The notes under the pieces are model-generated. The model saw nothing but the letters and a program-made list of their open reading frames with translations, did no database searches and was not told the origin of the DNA. Made by a program: the position numbers and the translations under genes. DNA of 45,262 nucleotides from Candidatus Zixiibacteriota bacterium. GTDB lineage: Bacteria; Zixibacteria; MSB-5A5; UBA10806; 4484-95. Positions 17,496 to 27,174 of the stretch are shown one piece after another; the first letter of the stretch is position 1, and each line of letters begins with the position of its first letter. The DNA lies in assembly GCA_024231855.1 (NCBI GenBank), contig JAAEQD010000163.1, positions 1-45,262 on the forward strand, given 5' to 3'.

Positions 17496-18362
17496 ATGAT
17501 GTATAAATCAAATGATAGCGCATTTCTAAACTATAAAATAACAACATTGAGGAAATTCGGTTTACTACTCATTTCCGCGTTACTGATAACTTCTGTAGCC
17601 TGTGAGGATGTGATCGAAATAGATCTTGATGGCGTCGAACCTCGAGTGATTATCGAAGGCACGATAACCGATCAACCGGGGCCTTACTACGTTCTTATTA
17701 CGGAATCAACCGACTATTTCAATCCGAGCGATTTTCCGCCCGTTTCGGGAGCTGTGGTAACGGTATCGGATGATTCGGATAATACCGACACCTTCGAGGA
17801 AATACTGCCGGGTTTATACGCGAGTGATTCCCTGGAAGGTGTTCCTGGTCGGACTTATTCTCTTTCGGTCACGATCGAAAATGAAACCTATGAGGCGATC
17901 TCGACAATGCCGCGGCCGCTAGAGATCGATTCGCTTGGGGTCGAATATCAGCCGGGAGACTCACTTATCGAGGAGGATGAGGGTTATATATTACATTGTT
18001 ATTTCCAGGATCCGGCAGACAGGGATGATTACGCCCGGATTAAAATACACCAAAACAATATTCTCTCGGATAATATGTATCTTTACGATGGTGATTGGAG
18101 CGACGGTAATTATTTCGATTACAATTATTTCTGGGAAGTCTATGACTTCGCCGACACAGTCGATATCGCTTTTCGCACTATCAACCATGAAACGATGATA
18201 TATTATTTCACCTTGATGGAAATCGTTGCGTCTGAAGATGGTGAGATGCCTCATGGCGTACCGGCTAACCCGGCAACGAATTTGTCAAATGGAGCGCTGG
18301 GATATTTCGCAACTTATACGCTCTGGACTGATTCGCTAGTAATGCCCGATGGACCGGAATAA
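17496..18362 (+). CDS. DUF4249-family lipoprotein
   Basis: 288 residues. A long N-terminus leads to a lipobox-like LLITSVAC (Cys36). Downstream is the DUF4249 pattern: EPRVIIEGTITDQPGPYYVLI, PVSGAVVTVSDD, LPGLYASDSLEGVPGRTYSLSVTIENETYEA. DUF4249 proteins in Bacteroidetes and relatives sit beside a TonB-dependent receptor, probably as its surface-exposed partner. Three bases separate the two genes here. An internal start nearer the signal peptide (LRKFGLL) is possible, as the first 18 residues are not signal-like. The C-terminal region is a beta-rich domain with WTDSLVMPDGPE at the end. Confidence 0.82.
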   Translation: MMYKSNDSAFLNYKITTLRKFGLLLISALLITSVACEDVIEIDLDGVEPRVIIEGTITDQPGPYYVLITESTDYFNPSDFPPVSGAVVTVSDDSDNTDTFEEILPGLYASDSLEGVPGRTYSLSVTIENETYEAISTMPRPLEIDSLGVEYQPGDSLIEEDEGYILHCYFQDPADRDDYARIKIHQNNILSDNMYLYDGDWSDGNYFDYNYFWEVYDFADTVDIAFRTINHETMIYYFTLMEIVASEDGEMPHGVPANPATNLSNGALGYFATYTLWTDSLVMPDGPE

Positions 18363-18545
18363 TCTAGCCCCTTCGTGAGTAAGCCTATCCTTAATTAGCG
18401 GTAGATGAGGATGTCTGCCAATCACAACTAATCATTCCGGAAAAGACAACCAACTTGATGAAGCTATATTATTAAATAATGAACGCTGTCTGCTTGAGCA
18501 CGACAGTTTTTTCAAATTCGAGATATATATGAGCTTTGGCGATAA

Positions 18546-19835
18546 TTACTTCGAACCAACCTTCTCACGCCGGTTGCTTCGGGAGCGCTTTAGCCATTTA
18601 TCTAATCGTGATTTTTCTCGGACTATCATCGGCTTGATGCCGGGATCTTCGTGCCTGGGCGTCAAGCCGCTTTTTGCGACAAGTTTTAGTCTGGTTTTGG
18701 CAACCTGGTAATCCTCGACGATCTTTTCGACATCCTTACCGTATTGGGTAGCCTTTCTGTAGGCCTGTATGTTACCATCGAGAATTTTATTGAAACTGTC
18801 GATATCATCGAGCTGTAATTGCTTCAGACGTCGGGCGGTATCTCCCTGGATACGATCAAGTATAACATCCGATTTGGCCATAATATGACTGCCCGCGAAA
18901 GCGATAGCGATGACGATGAAATCGATCGCGAACGCCAGCATCAGAGATAAAAACGCCAGCCTGTCCATCACGTACAGATCGCCGATCACCAACATTAGAG
19001 CTTGCTGAGTATTGGCCGGTCCCTCGGCGAAATCGCTTTCCGGGGGCGGACCCGGTAAATTATTATCGGATTCATTGAATTTAATCATACCGACGACGCT
19101 TGTGGGAAAGCTGACAAATGCCATACTCACGATATCGTGCTGGCCGGTGACTTCCATCTGACTCTGAAGCTCAAGCGCCAGCGAATCGGTATAAGCGATA
19201 TATTCCAGGATTCGCGAGTTATATTTCTCCGCCTGCTGATAGCGACTTTCTAGGTAATTTATAATTATACCACGGCCTTTACCTTGTCTGTACTCGGTGC
19301 CGGTGTTCTGCCGCCAGGATTCCACAGTCAGCCGCGCGCCATTTATTATCGACTGGATGAATTTATCCTGACTGCCCTCATCTATAACGGTTGCCCAACC
19401 TTTTTCCTGTTCCATTTCAATCAGGCTTCCAACCCTATCCACCTGATAGCGCGAAAGCAGCTCGGCGCTTTTGGCCCGTGAAGAATATTCGGCCATAACC
19501 GGCAGGGCGGCTTCATAATAAGCGCTTCTGGCTTCCCTGGGACGAGTATTTTCTTTAAGGTTGATATCAAAATTGGCATAGGAGAAAAATATCGAAAAAA
19601 CGGCGGCCGCCGAAAATGCCATCACATAGCTGGATCGGTTCTCCTTGATTTTAATCAGGTTCCAGGCTATCCCGAGCATAGCGGTCTGCAAGCCCAGCGA
19701 GCCAATAAGCGCTAATTCCCAGGATAGTATTATATTCATACCTCTGAAAGTAGTAAAAAACGACAATATAGAAATCAATAACGTCCCCATATAAATCATC
19801 ATTGTGGTAATTCTGCTGGCATTAGATGAGAGCAT
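18546..19835 (-). CDS. Unrecognised membrane protein with helical periplasmic and cytoplasmic parts
   Basis: 429 residues, no family recognised. Three N-terminal membrane segments (about 12-30, 35-60, 68-88) are followed by a large helical, charged region (about 95-280; PREARSAYYEAALPVMAEYSSRAK, YLESRYQQAEKYNSRILEYIAYTD). One or two further hydrophobic stretches lie near 283-325. A basic C-terminal region (about 330-429) has coiled-coil character and ends RSRSNRREKVGSK. The overall shape recalls large-conductance or DUF4407-like membrane scaffolds, but I cannot support a name. It follows the patatin gene after 266 bases, so it may be a separate transcript. Confidence 0.75.
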   Translation of the reverse strand: MLSSNASRITTMMIYMGTLLISILSFFTTFRGMNIILSWELALIGSLGLQTAMLGIAWNLIKIKENRSSYVMAFSAAAVFSIFFSYANFDINLKENTRPREARSAYYEAALPVMAEYSSRAKSAELLSRYQVDRVGSLIEMEQEKGWATVIDEGSQDKFIQSIINGARLTVESWRQNTGTEYRQGKGRGIIINYLESRYQQAEKYNSRILEYIAYTDSLALELQSQMEVTGQHDIVSMAFVSFPTSVVGMIKFNESDNNLPGPPPESDFAEGPANTQQALMLVIGDLYVMDRLAFLSLMLAFAIDFIVIAIAFAGSHIMAKSDVILDRIQGDTARRLKQLQLDDIDSFNKILDGNIQAYRKATQYGKDVEKIVEDYQVAKTRLKLVAKSGLTPRHEDPGIKPMIVREKSRLDKWLKRSRSNRREKVGSK

Positions 19836-20101
19836 TTAGGCCTCCATGTAAGCTTGACATTATAACTTATAAACTCAACTGCTGCAATTATCGGTCTATC
19901 AATAGATTAATTGAGCCGCCCGGGATTAGATGTAAATATTTGAAACAGGTTTTGGCCGTTCCTGATTGGATTGGATTGGCTTATATACTTCGCAATATTG
20001 GAATTTTAATTTATCTGCCGGCATTAAGCTACCTGGTCGAGTTGATCCGCCGTCAGGCAATCCGTTTTCGGTACTCTATATCAAGATTGATTAGCTTATA
20101 T

Positions 20102-21037
20102 TTATTCGGACAGATCTTTAAACAGAAGCCTGGCCCCGGCTTTAAGTTGGGCGAACCAACCTTTGTGTTTAATCATCTTTTTAAGCGATGGCATCATCAT
20201 CTCCCCCGCCTGCTCGCCGCGGCGAATGCATTCTTTCGCCTTGTTAAAATTGGCCCAGTGGATTGAGCCAACACTGGGGGCTATCACAATATCAGCCAGA
20301 GATAAATCGATTTGTCTGAGCCGATTCAAGCCGATATTATCAGCCCTCATTATGACCTCCAGGCCATTAGCGAATTTGTGGATTTTTTGAATTTTCTGAT
20401 GGACATCCACGGCTAAAACACGTCTCGCGTCCATCTTCCTGGCTATTTCAACCGGTGTGATATTCACCGGACCGCCATCGGACAGGCAACCGCCATTATG
20501 TTCCAGTGGGGGAAAAACACCTTCAATAGCGGCCGAGGCGTAAACCGCGTCGACAATCGGGCCCTCAGTCAGCACCGCCGATTCTCCGGTTACCAAGTCA
20601 AGACTCACGGCGGCGAAGGAAATTTGACTATCTTCGATATTATTATTATCCAGAATTTCTTTTAAGGGTTCATATAAGGACTCTTTTTTCTCTAAAGATA
20701 TTCTGGTAAGCGCTTTCAAGCCGAGGTATCGACGCTGCACGTAGTTGGATATTTCAGATAGAAGCGATTGCTTATTCTCTTCACGTTGAGTATTTAAAGC
20801 CTCTATCCAGCCCTTATCCTTCAGGAAAGATTCCAGAAATGAGATTACCCTCTCCTCGACCTCGTAAGCATCCCCTGTTTGAGCGTACATTGCCCCGATA
20901 ATCGCTCCCATCGAGGTGCCGACTATTAAATCGATCTTCACATTTTCGCGTTGAAGGGCTTTCAAGACACCCACATGAGCAAGCCCGCGAGCGCCGCCAC
21001 CACCCAACGCCAGCGCCATATTATATTTCTTTTTCAT
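20102..21037 (-). CDS. Patatin-like phospholipase
   Basis: 311 residues from ATG 21037, which overlaps the mutM stop in an ATGA junction; a longer frame to 21106 would run back into mutM. The patatin catalytic dyad is complete. The oxyanion loop is GGGGARG (12-18), the nucleophile elbow GTSMG has Ser42, and the catalytic Asp187 is in LSDGG. YASAAIEGVFPP is also typical of the bacterial RssA/NTE-like group. Such enzymes cleave phospholipids or lysophospholipids at the membrane. The ATGA coupling makes it the last clear member of the long minus-strand run. Confidence 0.9.
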   Translation of the reverse strand: MKKKYNMALALGGGGARGLAHVGVLKALQRENVKIDLIVGTSMGAIIGAMYAQTGDAYEVEERVISFLESFLKDKGWIEALNTQREENKQSLLSEISNYVQRRYLGLKALTRISLEKKESLYEPLKEILDNNNIEDSQISFAAVSLDLVTGESAVLTEGPIVDAVYASAAIEGVFPPLEHNGGCLSDGGPVNITPVEIARKMDARRVLAVDVHQKIQKIHKFANGLEVIMRADNIGLNRLRQIDLSLADIVIAPSVGSIHWANFNKAKECIRRGEQAGEMMMPSLKKMIKHKGWFAQLKAGARLLFKDLSE

Positions 21038-21846
21038 TTTTGGCATTTCATACAATAATGGGTCGATCGGCCACCCAGGATTATCCGTTTTATAGGGGTT
21101 TCGCATCCGGGGCAGGCCTGGTCGGTTTTGCCGTATACTTTGATTAAGTTTTGGAAATTTCCCGCCTGACCGAATCCATCGAGATAGTCATCGACCGAAC
21201 TGCCGCGATTACCGATAGCCACATCCAGCACTTCGATAATCGAGCCATGCAGTATTTCCAACCGAGCCCGGGAAATTCTGTAAGGTTTTAGAGTTGGCCG
21301 TATACCGGCGCTATACAACGATTCATCGGCGTAGATATTGCCCAGGCCCGCCAGTATTTCCTGATCCAGCAGAATAAGTTTGATCGATTTGCTTCTTCTT
21401 TTTACAATATCAGTAAATTCAGCCGGGGTTATATCAAACGGTTCAGGACCCAGTTTACTCAAGCGGGGATGTTGATTAAGTTCCGATTCGGCGGTGATAC
21501 AAATTCTGCCGAATTTTCTCACATCATAAAAACTCAAATCGGATTTATCCAGCCGCATAAAAAAGTGGAGATGTTTATTGTCTCGGGATCGATCCGAATC
21601 AACCAACAACCGACCGGTCATTTTGAGATGGCAGACCATAGCCAGGTTTTCGGAGAAGTGGAAAATCAGGTTCTTGCCGCGGCGCGAAATTCGATTAATC
21701 GTTTTACCGTTTAAGTCGGTTTCCTCTCTGGTATAACAGTTTTCGCGAATCGCGGTATTTAAAAATTCAGCTTTCAGAACTTTTTGGCCGATCAGGGCGG
21801 AGGCCAAATCACGGGCAATTGTCTCGACTTCGGGCAATTCAGGCAT
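21034..21846 (-). CDS. mutM: Formamidopyrimidine-DNA glycosylase
   Basis: 270 residues, full length. Fpg/MutM removes 8-oxoguanine and formamidopyrimidines and nicks the site. It starts MPELPEVETIARDL, with the catalytic Pro2 and Glu3 after Met removal. It carries the SRRGKNLIF lysine loop, the helix-two-turn-helix segment LAGLGNIYADESLYSAGI, and a C-terminal zinc finger CPGC...THYCMKCQ. One base separates it from the DUF3857 gene and it overlaps the patatin gene by four. A DNA-repair gene inside an envelope-type gene run is odd, but the spacing indicates co-transcription. Confidence 0.95.
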   Translation of the reverse strand: MPELPEVETIARDLASALIGQKVLKAEFLNTAIRENCYTREETDLNGKTINRISRRGKNLIFHFSENLAMVCHLKMTGRLLVDSDRSRDNKHLHFFMRLDKSDLSFYDVRKFGRICITAESELNQHPRLSKLGPEPFDITPAEFTDIVKRRSKSIKLILLDQEILAGLGNIYADESLYSAGIRPTLKPYRISRARLEILHGSIIEVLDVAIGNRGSSVDDYLDGFGQAGNFQNLIKVYGKTDQACPGCETPIKRIILGGRSTHYCMKCQK

Positions 21847-21847
21847 C

Positions 21848-23773
21848 TTATTTCCTCAATACGATGTACTGACCGGCTTTATCCGAAGCGGTGCTGAAGA
21901 AGCCGGTTAAACTTTCAGCGGCGCTCGCTTTCAATCTATATGGTTTTATACCCAGGCCGCGAGTTATTGTAATAGTATTGGCTGTGACAACCGCCACCGA
22001 GAGAATTTCACCGAGATAGCTATTCAAAGTAAAGTTTTCGGGCAGGAATTCAACTTTATAACCGGGCGGGATTTCAATTGTGATCCTTTCCTGTTCAGAG
22101 TAAGGACGGCCCAGTTCAAGGGGTAATTGCCTGACCCCATAGTTACTGGTAAGCTGCCATCGACCCAGAATATCCATCGGTATATATAACCTTCTTTCGT
22201 CGGGATTAACGTATCCGGGTACCGAAAGTTTATATGTCACTTTAAAAGGATTGATGTCGGAGTATATATCGGAAAATTCGAGGTCTGAAAGGGATGAGCC
22301 GGATATTCCCCCCGACGTGAGGTTTGACCAGCGTTCGAATCTATCTTGCTCGGACAAGCTCTGCAGAATATTTTTTTCCTCGGTATTGAGCGCCCCAAAC
22401 AGCATTTCCACCCCTTCCGCAGTTAGTTGGCCATCCTGATCGAATCCAATTCTCAAGCGCACCATATGCCCGTTTTCACGATAATCCGATGCCGGTGTTG
22501 TTAAGAACTCCTTGTAGTTATCGCCAATTTTCAAGCCCTCAACCGCCTGATCCTCAAATGGTAAGACCCCCAACGGAGCGCCACGATAAAACGGGTCAAC
22601 CCAAACCGTATCCTGATCGATTCGAGCGGCTACCAAAAGACGATTGAAGTAAAATAATGCCGGCATGGTTTTGATAGGTTCGCCGCTGTCCCGGGTGGAG
22701 ATCAGAATATAATCAAATGGGATATCGATTAGATTAAGAAATGTTCCTACCAACATCGCCGCTTCGGCTTGTGAGCCATAACCTCTGGCTAATAAATCCC
22801 AGGGCGAATCTGATATATCTATATCGGAATAGACCGTTTGGAAATTCGCCGAGATAAAACTAACGACCCGGCGCAGTTTTTCTTGTTTTCCCGAGATCTC
22901 CCGAGTGAGAAATTTAACCTCATCCTTCACTTTGCTTCCCGGTTTGCCCATATTATCCAGGTGATCACCATACGAACGGGCTATCAGCGGCCAATCAATT
23001 CTGTTGTTTTCGATATCGTCCCAGCGTTTATCGTATGAGAACACATAATACAAACAGGGGATATACTGGGAGGCCGGCGGGCTGTCCTGTTCGAACACCA
23101 AACCCGGTAACGATTGGCCCACCCAGACATAATTCACCCAGAGTTCCTCATCCAGAATATACTCTCGAGATCTTTCACGCCGGCACAAACAGGATGGTTG
23201 AATCAGGAATTTAAATATCCAGTTGGTCGGTGAGCTGATAACCGTTCTATTGGCGTTTACCGGATATGTCCGGCCCAGAAACCGCCGTCCGGAGAAAACC
23301 GGTTCGGTCGAATTTAAGCGCCATTCGAATACGAAAATCGCCCCGGCCCGGGCATCTGGAAATGAAATCATATGTCTTTTCTTGTTTCCGTAAAGCTCGA
23401 GCGCGGTCATCTCATCCGATGGTACCGTGATAGTATCGCCTTCAGGTGTGATAGTATACGCGTTAATGCTAATATTATCTTCATCCGTGATTACCGGGCT
23501 GGCAGCGCTTGCCACCCCTCCGCCGCCTTTGCGAAGCACCATCGCTTCGGAGCGAAAGAAGCGACTGTAGATATATACGCCCTCCTGAAAATTCACGCCG
23601 GTGCTATCATAGATATTTATATAGGCCGCTTCCCGACCGGGATGCAAGGCTAACATTTCGAGAAGGCCGGGCGCGTCTTGCGCCGACACATAAATCGTGG
23701 GCAATAAAACTACGATTAAAACCAGAACATTAATTATTATCCGGTTCAAAATGTTCTTCCTTCCGCGGTTCAT
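21848..23773 (-). CDS. DUF3857/transglutaminase-like exported protein lacking the catalytic Cys and His
   Basis: 641 residues. An N-terminal signal/membrane segment (about 10-31) precedes a DUF3857 domain (about 45-250) and a transglutaminase-like core (about 285-400). Compared with the gene just upstream, the GDC nucleophile position reads GSQ (Ser334-Gln335) and the His of FFNHV is YFNRL (Arg378). Only the Asp of WVDPF (393) is kept. It is therefore probably a non-catalytic relative. The C-terminal part is beta-rich (about 430-620). Its start overlaps the preceding paralogue by 44 bases, which implies strict coupling. Periplasmic or surface-facing location inferred from the signal. Confidence 0.85.
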   Translation of the reverse strand: MNRGRKNILNRIIINVLVLIVVLLPTIYVSAQDAPGLLEMLALHPGREAAYINIYDSTGVNFQEGVYIYSRFFRSEAMVLRKGGGGVASAASPVITDEDNISINAYTITPEGDTITVPSDEMTALELYGNKKRHMISFPDARAGAIFVFEWRLNSTEPVFSGRRFLGRTYPVNANRTVISSPTNWIFKFLIQPSCLCRRERSREYILDEELWVNYVWVGQSLPGLVFEQDSPPASQYIPCLYYVFSYDKRWDDIENNRIDWPLIARSYGDHLDNMGKPGSKVKDEVKFLTREISGKQEKLRRVVSFISANFQTVYSDIDISDSPWDLLARGYGSQAEAAMLVGTFLNLIDIPFDYILISTRDSGEPIKTMPALFYFNRLLVAARIDQDTVWVDPFYRGAPLGVLPFEDQAVEGLKIGDNYKEFLTTPASDYRENGHMVRLRIGFDQDGQLTAEGVEMLFGALNTEEKNILQSLSEQDRFERWSNLTSGGISGSSLSDLEFSDIYSDINPFKVTYKLSVPGYVNPDERRLYIPMDILGRWQLTSNYGVRQLPLELGRPYSEQERITIEIPPGYKVEFLPENFTLNSYLGEILSVAVVTANTITITRGLGIKPYRLKASAAESLTGFFSTASDKAGQYIVLRK

Positions 23774-25622
23774 TAATCATTATAATCTCGGCTGAATTAT
23801 AAGGGATTTGTGAGGCAATTAAAAGAAAATCGTTAAACCGGTTATATCGATCCGCCGAAAGCGTATAGTCAAACAAGTTAAATGACTTCTTAATTTCAAA
23901 GATGGAACCGCCGCCGGTCAATTCCATTTGAGCGCGAAGACCTCTCTCGTTGAAACTCAGGACAACGGAGTCCCGGTCTACGGTAAAGCTCTCCGGCAGT
24001 TTTAATTGAATCGCTTCGTTCACGCTGAAAGTAAAGTCAAAATTATATGAATGAGTACGCCCGGCGAATTGGAAATAGTTTTTCACGAATTTCAGAAAAG
24101 GCGACCTGGTATTCACCAGTAATCGGTTGCTTTTCGGTGATTCGGTCGAATTTTCGAAGTAATAACCCGACAGTCTGATAAAATCCGCCGAATTGGACTC
24201 AACTCTAAAGCTGGCGCGGAAATGGCTTAAGATATCATCTCCAAGGAAAGCATAGATTACATCTGATAAAACCTGCTCATCATCATCGGAATGAAATAAA
24301 AACGCCGGATCTCTGAAAAGCCGCAAGTCGACATCGGCCCGTATATTGCCGCCTCTACCGATATCATAAACCAGTTTGATTTCTATATCATTACCTGTTT
24401 CGAAAGGCGAGGTCAACGTGAACTCCAGGTATGGGTCGTTGCCGCAGATCAGGGCCCGGCGATTACGAAGATTGGACGGTAGCCTGCTGAAACAGCAAGT
24501 CGCCTGGCTGGCATCGAGAAACAGATAGCCGTTGCCGGTATCGACGGCGGTAATAACGTGGTTGAAAAATCCCGGCCAGGGAAGTGAGATTATCACATCG
24601 GGTTTATCGCGGGTTGTCATCAGGGCCGGATCGGCCTTAAATCCTACCGCCCGGCACAAAGCCGCGAGAAGAGCTGATTGATCCCGGCAGTCGCCATACC
24701 TCTTATCCAAAACCTCAAGCGGGTCAAACGGTTTGAATTCACCCCGGCCTATATTAACGGAGATATATCTGATATTATCCTTGACGAAATCCAATAGAGC
24801 GCTCAGCGAATCAGAACTGCTAACAGCTTCATAAACAAGGCTGTCGGCGATCGTTTTGATTGGCCCGTCCGGATTTAACTCATATTCTATACGCGAGAGT
24901 TCGTTATAAAACAAGGCGACATCGGACCAGCGACTAAAACCATACCTTTCACCTTCATATACAACCGAATCTGGCTTGATGACTATCTGGTAATCAGCCG
25001 GAGGCGGCATTCGATCCTCAAATCTCAAAGCCGGGATTCTATTGGTATAGAAAACTCTTTTGGAGTCAACCTCGAGGATATGCTGGATACTTTCTGAAAC
25101 GTAATAGGTGTACGATATTTTAGAATTTATCTCAAGATAAGAGTTGTAAGTGGGTATGTCACGCTGTCTGAAAAACCGCGGCAGATACAATAGACTTCTG
25201 TATTTCAATTTATACGATAGAATAACCACGGAACCGGCCCTGGGAGATGGGAAATGGATAATTTTGCTTTTGCTATCGGGATAATATTGCGGCGTGAAAT
25301 CCGAAATCGTTTCTATGTCATCATTATCAAGCTTAATCTCGCGGCCATCGGCAAGAATCGTTGTAACTTCTTCGAGGGAGAACTCGATATGCCTGTTCAC
25401 CGGTATTTTGGCTACTGAATATTCGGGCACCCGGGCCTGGTTGAACAGATATTTTTCCTTAAATGTGATTTCGGCCGTGTAATCCGATTTGATTTCGACG
25501 AACACTGAATCATATAAACACTCAACCGGGAAAGTTTCGCTATTCTGTGCCGACGAACCGGAAACGCGTATCAGCACGAAAACTATAATCAGATAGAATA
25601 TATTGATCTTGTCCGCGACCAT
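23730..25622 (-). CDS. DUF3857/transglutaminase-like exported protein with intact catalytic triad
   Basis: 630 residues. Signal peptide (about 6-25), DUF3857 domain (about 30-220; FKEKYLF, IIHFPSPRAGSVVILSYKL), then a transglutaminase-like cysteine-protease core with RYGDCRDQS (Cys312), FFNHVITAV (His355) and LFLDAS (Asp370). A DUF3858-like beta region follows (about 400-610). Such proteins occur in envelope or polysaccharide contexts in FCB bacteria; their substrates are largely unknown. It begins 12 bases after the last gene of the third membrane cassette and overlaps the next paralogue. That links this pair to the cassette system by position. Confidence 0.87.
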   Translation of the reverse strand: MVADKINIFYLIIVFVLIRVSGSSAQNSETFPVECLYDSVFVEIKSDYTAEITFKEKYLFNQARVPEYSVAKIPVNRHIEFSLEEVTTILADGREIKLDNDDIETISDFTPQYYPDSKSKIIHFPSPRAGSVVILSYKLKYRSLLYLPRFFRQRDIPTYNSYLEINSKISYTYYVSESIQHILEVDSKRVFYTNRIPALRFEDRMPPPADYQIVIKPDSVVYEGERYGFSRWSDVALFYNELSRIEYELNPDGPIKTIADSLVYEAVSSSDSLSALLDFVKDNIRYISVNIGRGEFKPFDPLEVLDKRYGDCRDQSALLAALCRAVGFKADPALMTTRDKPDVIISLPWPGFFNHVITAVDTGNGYLFLDASQATCCFSRLPSNLRNRRALICGNDPYLEFTLTSPFETGNDIEIKLVYDIGRGGNIRADVDLRLFRDPAFLFHSDDDEQVLSDVIYAFLGDDILSHFRASFRVESNSADFIRLSGYYFENSTESPKSNRLLVNTRSPFLKFVKNYFQFAGRTHSYNFDFTFSVNEAIQLKLPESFTVDRDSVVLSFNERGLRAQMELTGGGSIFEIKKSFNLFDYTLSADRYNRFNDFLLIASQIPYNSAEIIMINEPRKEEHFEPDNN

Positions 25623-25634
25623 AATGTTAATCTT

Positions 25635-26327
25635 CTATGCTTTAAGGTATCCGGCTACGATATTATACCATTCAATAAGGAAGTTGAATCGGCCAATCAG
25701 AAGAGATATTCGGGACATAACCGTATAACCGAAAGTAGAACCGAAGCCCAGCATTAAAATCCAGATACCGAATTTTGCCATACCGCCAATCATGCCTTTG
25801 TGTTCCATTGAAAAATAGAAGTAAGCCAGACCGCTAATAGTTCCCAATACGATGATTAGATCGGCTATAATCTCCCAGGGTGAACCGCCCAGACCGATCA
25901 TGCACGCCTGCATCTGCCTGACCGTAAAGCTCTGCAGATACAATGGTAAGGCAACGCCGGCGGTGATAGCCAGATAAAAAGCAATCGGCCAGCGAGAAAG
26001 CCAGGATATTTTAGAGAAAAAGCGGGAGAACATCATCAGCCCCAGCAGGCCGGGGACGATACTGGTCAGGGCCATTCCGAATTCCCCCAGCGCTGATCCG
26101 CCGGGAGCAAACATAGCCGAGAAATTAACCGCGATCGGCTCAAGCCAGAGGTCATTGAGAGACGTATGATATAATATAGCTATCCAGTAACCGGCCGAAA
26201 TACCGACGATTAAATGCTCCGCCAACCGGTAGAACGGATTATCTTTATAAAGAAAGGAAAATATAGACAACGTAAGAAAGGCCGCCAGGGTATACCACAG
26301 TACAGCGCCGATATCAGGGTTTTCCAT
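25635..26327 (-). CDS. Cassette 3, P4: polytopic membrane protein
   Basis: 230 residues, about six membrane segments. It starts with a hydrophobic helix followed by the conserved block FSFLYKDNPFYRLAEHLIVGISAGYW. Later come FYFSMEHKG and IWILMLGFGSTFGYTVMSRISLLIGR, all shared with the paralogues at 29117-29755 and 32677-33369. No known transporter or enzyme motif is seen. A single base separates it from the P3 gene upstream, and DUF3857 follows 12 bases later. Probably a core membrane subunit of the cassette complex; function unknown. Confidence 0.85.
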   Translation of the reverse strand: MENPDIGAVLWYTLAAFLTLSIFSFLYKDNPFYRLAEHLIVGISAGYWIAILYHTSLNDLWLEPIAVNFSAMFAPGGSALGEFGMALTSIVPGLLGLMMFSRFFSKISWLSRWPIAFYLAITAGVALPLYLQSFTVRQMQACMIGLGGSPWEIIADLIIVLGTISGLAYFYFSMEHKGMIGGMAKFGIWILMLGFGSTFGYTVMSRISLLIGRFNFLIEWYNIVAGYLKA

Positions 26328-26328
26328 A

Positions 26329-27174
26329 TCAGATACCCTTCTTTCTTTTTCGCGAGGCGAAAAAGGCGATATTGCCCAGTATTATAAACAACACGATTAC
26401 CGAGTGAGCTACCGATTGAACGTCCATCGCCTTGGTGGCGGCGGCGCTATGGCCTATCATCTTCTCATATTCGGCGGCGCCTTTAAGCCCGCCCATCAAA
26501 CCGAAAATTTGCCCGGAGGCCAAAAACGTGTAATAGTCCGTAGCCATGACGGCGGTCACCCCGAGCGCCAGCGGCGCTTTGTAGCGGCCATTGGCGTAGT
26601 TTATCCAGTAGTCGGCGCCGGAAGTAGCATTGATATTGACAATCAACGCGCAACTCGAATAATTAATAACTCCCTTCATCATCGGGTATTCATCGAGTTC
26701 TTTCCTAAAATAATCCTTTGGGAACGGCTTGCGGAAATTCTCGCCCATATTAAGAATGACTATAGCGGGATACGGTTTATAGCCCAAAAACACATAATCT
26801 TCGCCGTAAGTTTTGCCATACTCCGAGGCGATTTTCGCCAAATCATCCTTAACCAGGGTTACGCCTTCAATTTGAAGGGCGCAACTAACTATCTTGAGGT
26901 CTTTGGCGAAGCAATGCCGGAATACGGCGTGAGCCATCGGCCGAAGTTCAGCCATCGTGGCCGGATCATATTCGCAGGGAATCATCACCACAGTACCCGG
27001 CGATAAAGAATCAATCCGGTCGTACACCGCTTTAACCTCATCGGTGATATAAACCGGCAAACCCAAATTCATCAAGATTGGGAAAAATACGAAAATACCG
27101 ATAGCGAGATAGATCCAGCGACGGTCTATCCTCAACAGTTTTTCCCAGAATCCCATGTCGGCGCTTTCTGCCAT
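26329..27174 (-). CDS. Cassette 3, P3: bitopic membrane protein with soluble domain
   Basis: 281 residues. An N-terminal IDRRWIYLAIG membrane segment, a soluble domain of about 200 residues, and a C-terminal membrane segment (VAHSVIVLFIILGNIAFFASRKRKK). Conserved between the three copies: YDPATMAELRPM, a YVFLGYKPYPAIVIL strand, and FGLMGGLKGAAEYE before the last helix. The alternating strand/helix pattern suggests a Rossmann-like fold, but no nucleotide loop is visible. ATG 27174 directly follows the previous stop. An internal ATG (MGFWEKLL, 27156) matches the paralogues better and may be the true start. Confidence 0.83.
   Translation of the reverse strand: MAESADMGFWEKLLRIDRRWIYLAIGIFVFFPILMNLGLPVYITDEVKAVYDRIDSLSPGTVVMIPCEYDPATMAELRPMAHAVFRHCFAKDLKIVSCALQIEGVTLVKDDLAKIASEYGKTYGEDYVFLGYKPYPAIVILNMGENFRKPFPKDYFRKELDEYPMMKGVINYSSCALIVNINATSGADYWINYANGRYKAPLALGVTAVMATDYYTFLASGQIFGLMGGLKGAAEYEKMIGHSAAATKAMDVQSVAHSVIVLFIILGNIAFFASRKRKKGI

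Noticed and set aside
20102..21106. Longer start for the patatin gene at 21106
   Set aside because: Would overlap mutM by 73 bases and add 23 non-patatin residues. ATG 21037 gives an ATGA overlap and the normal patatin N-terminus.
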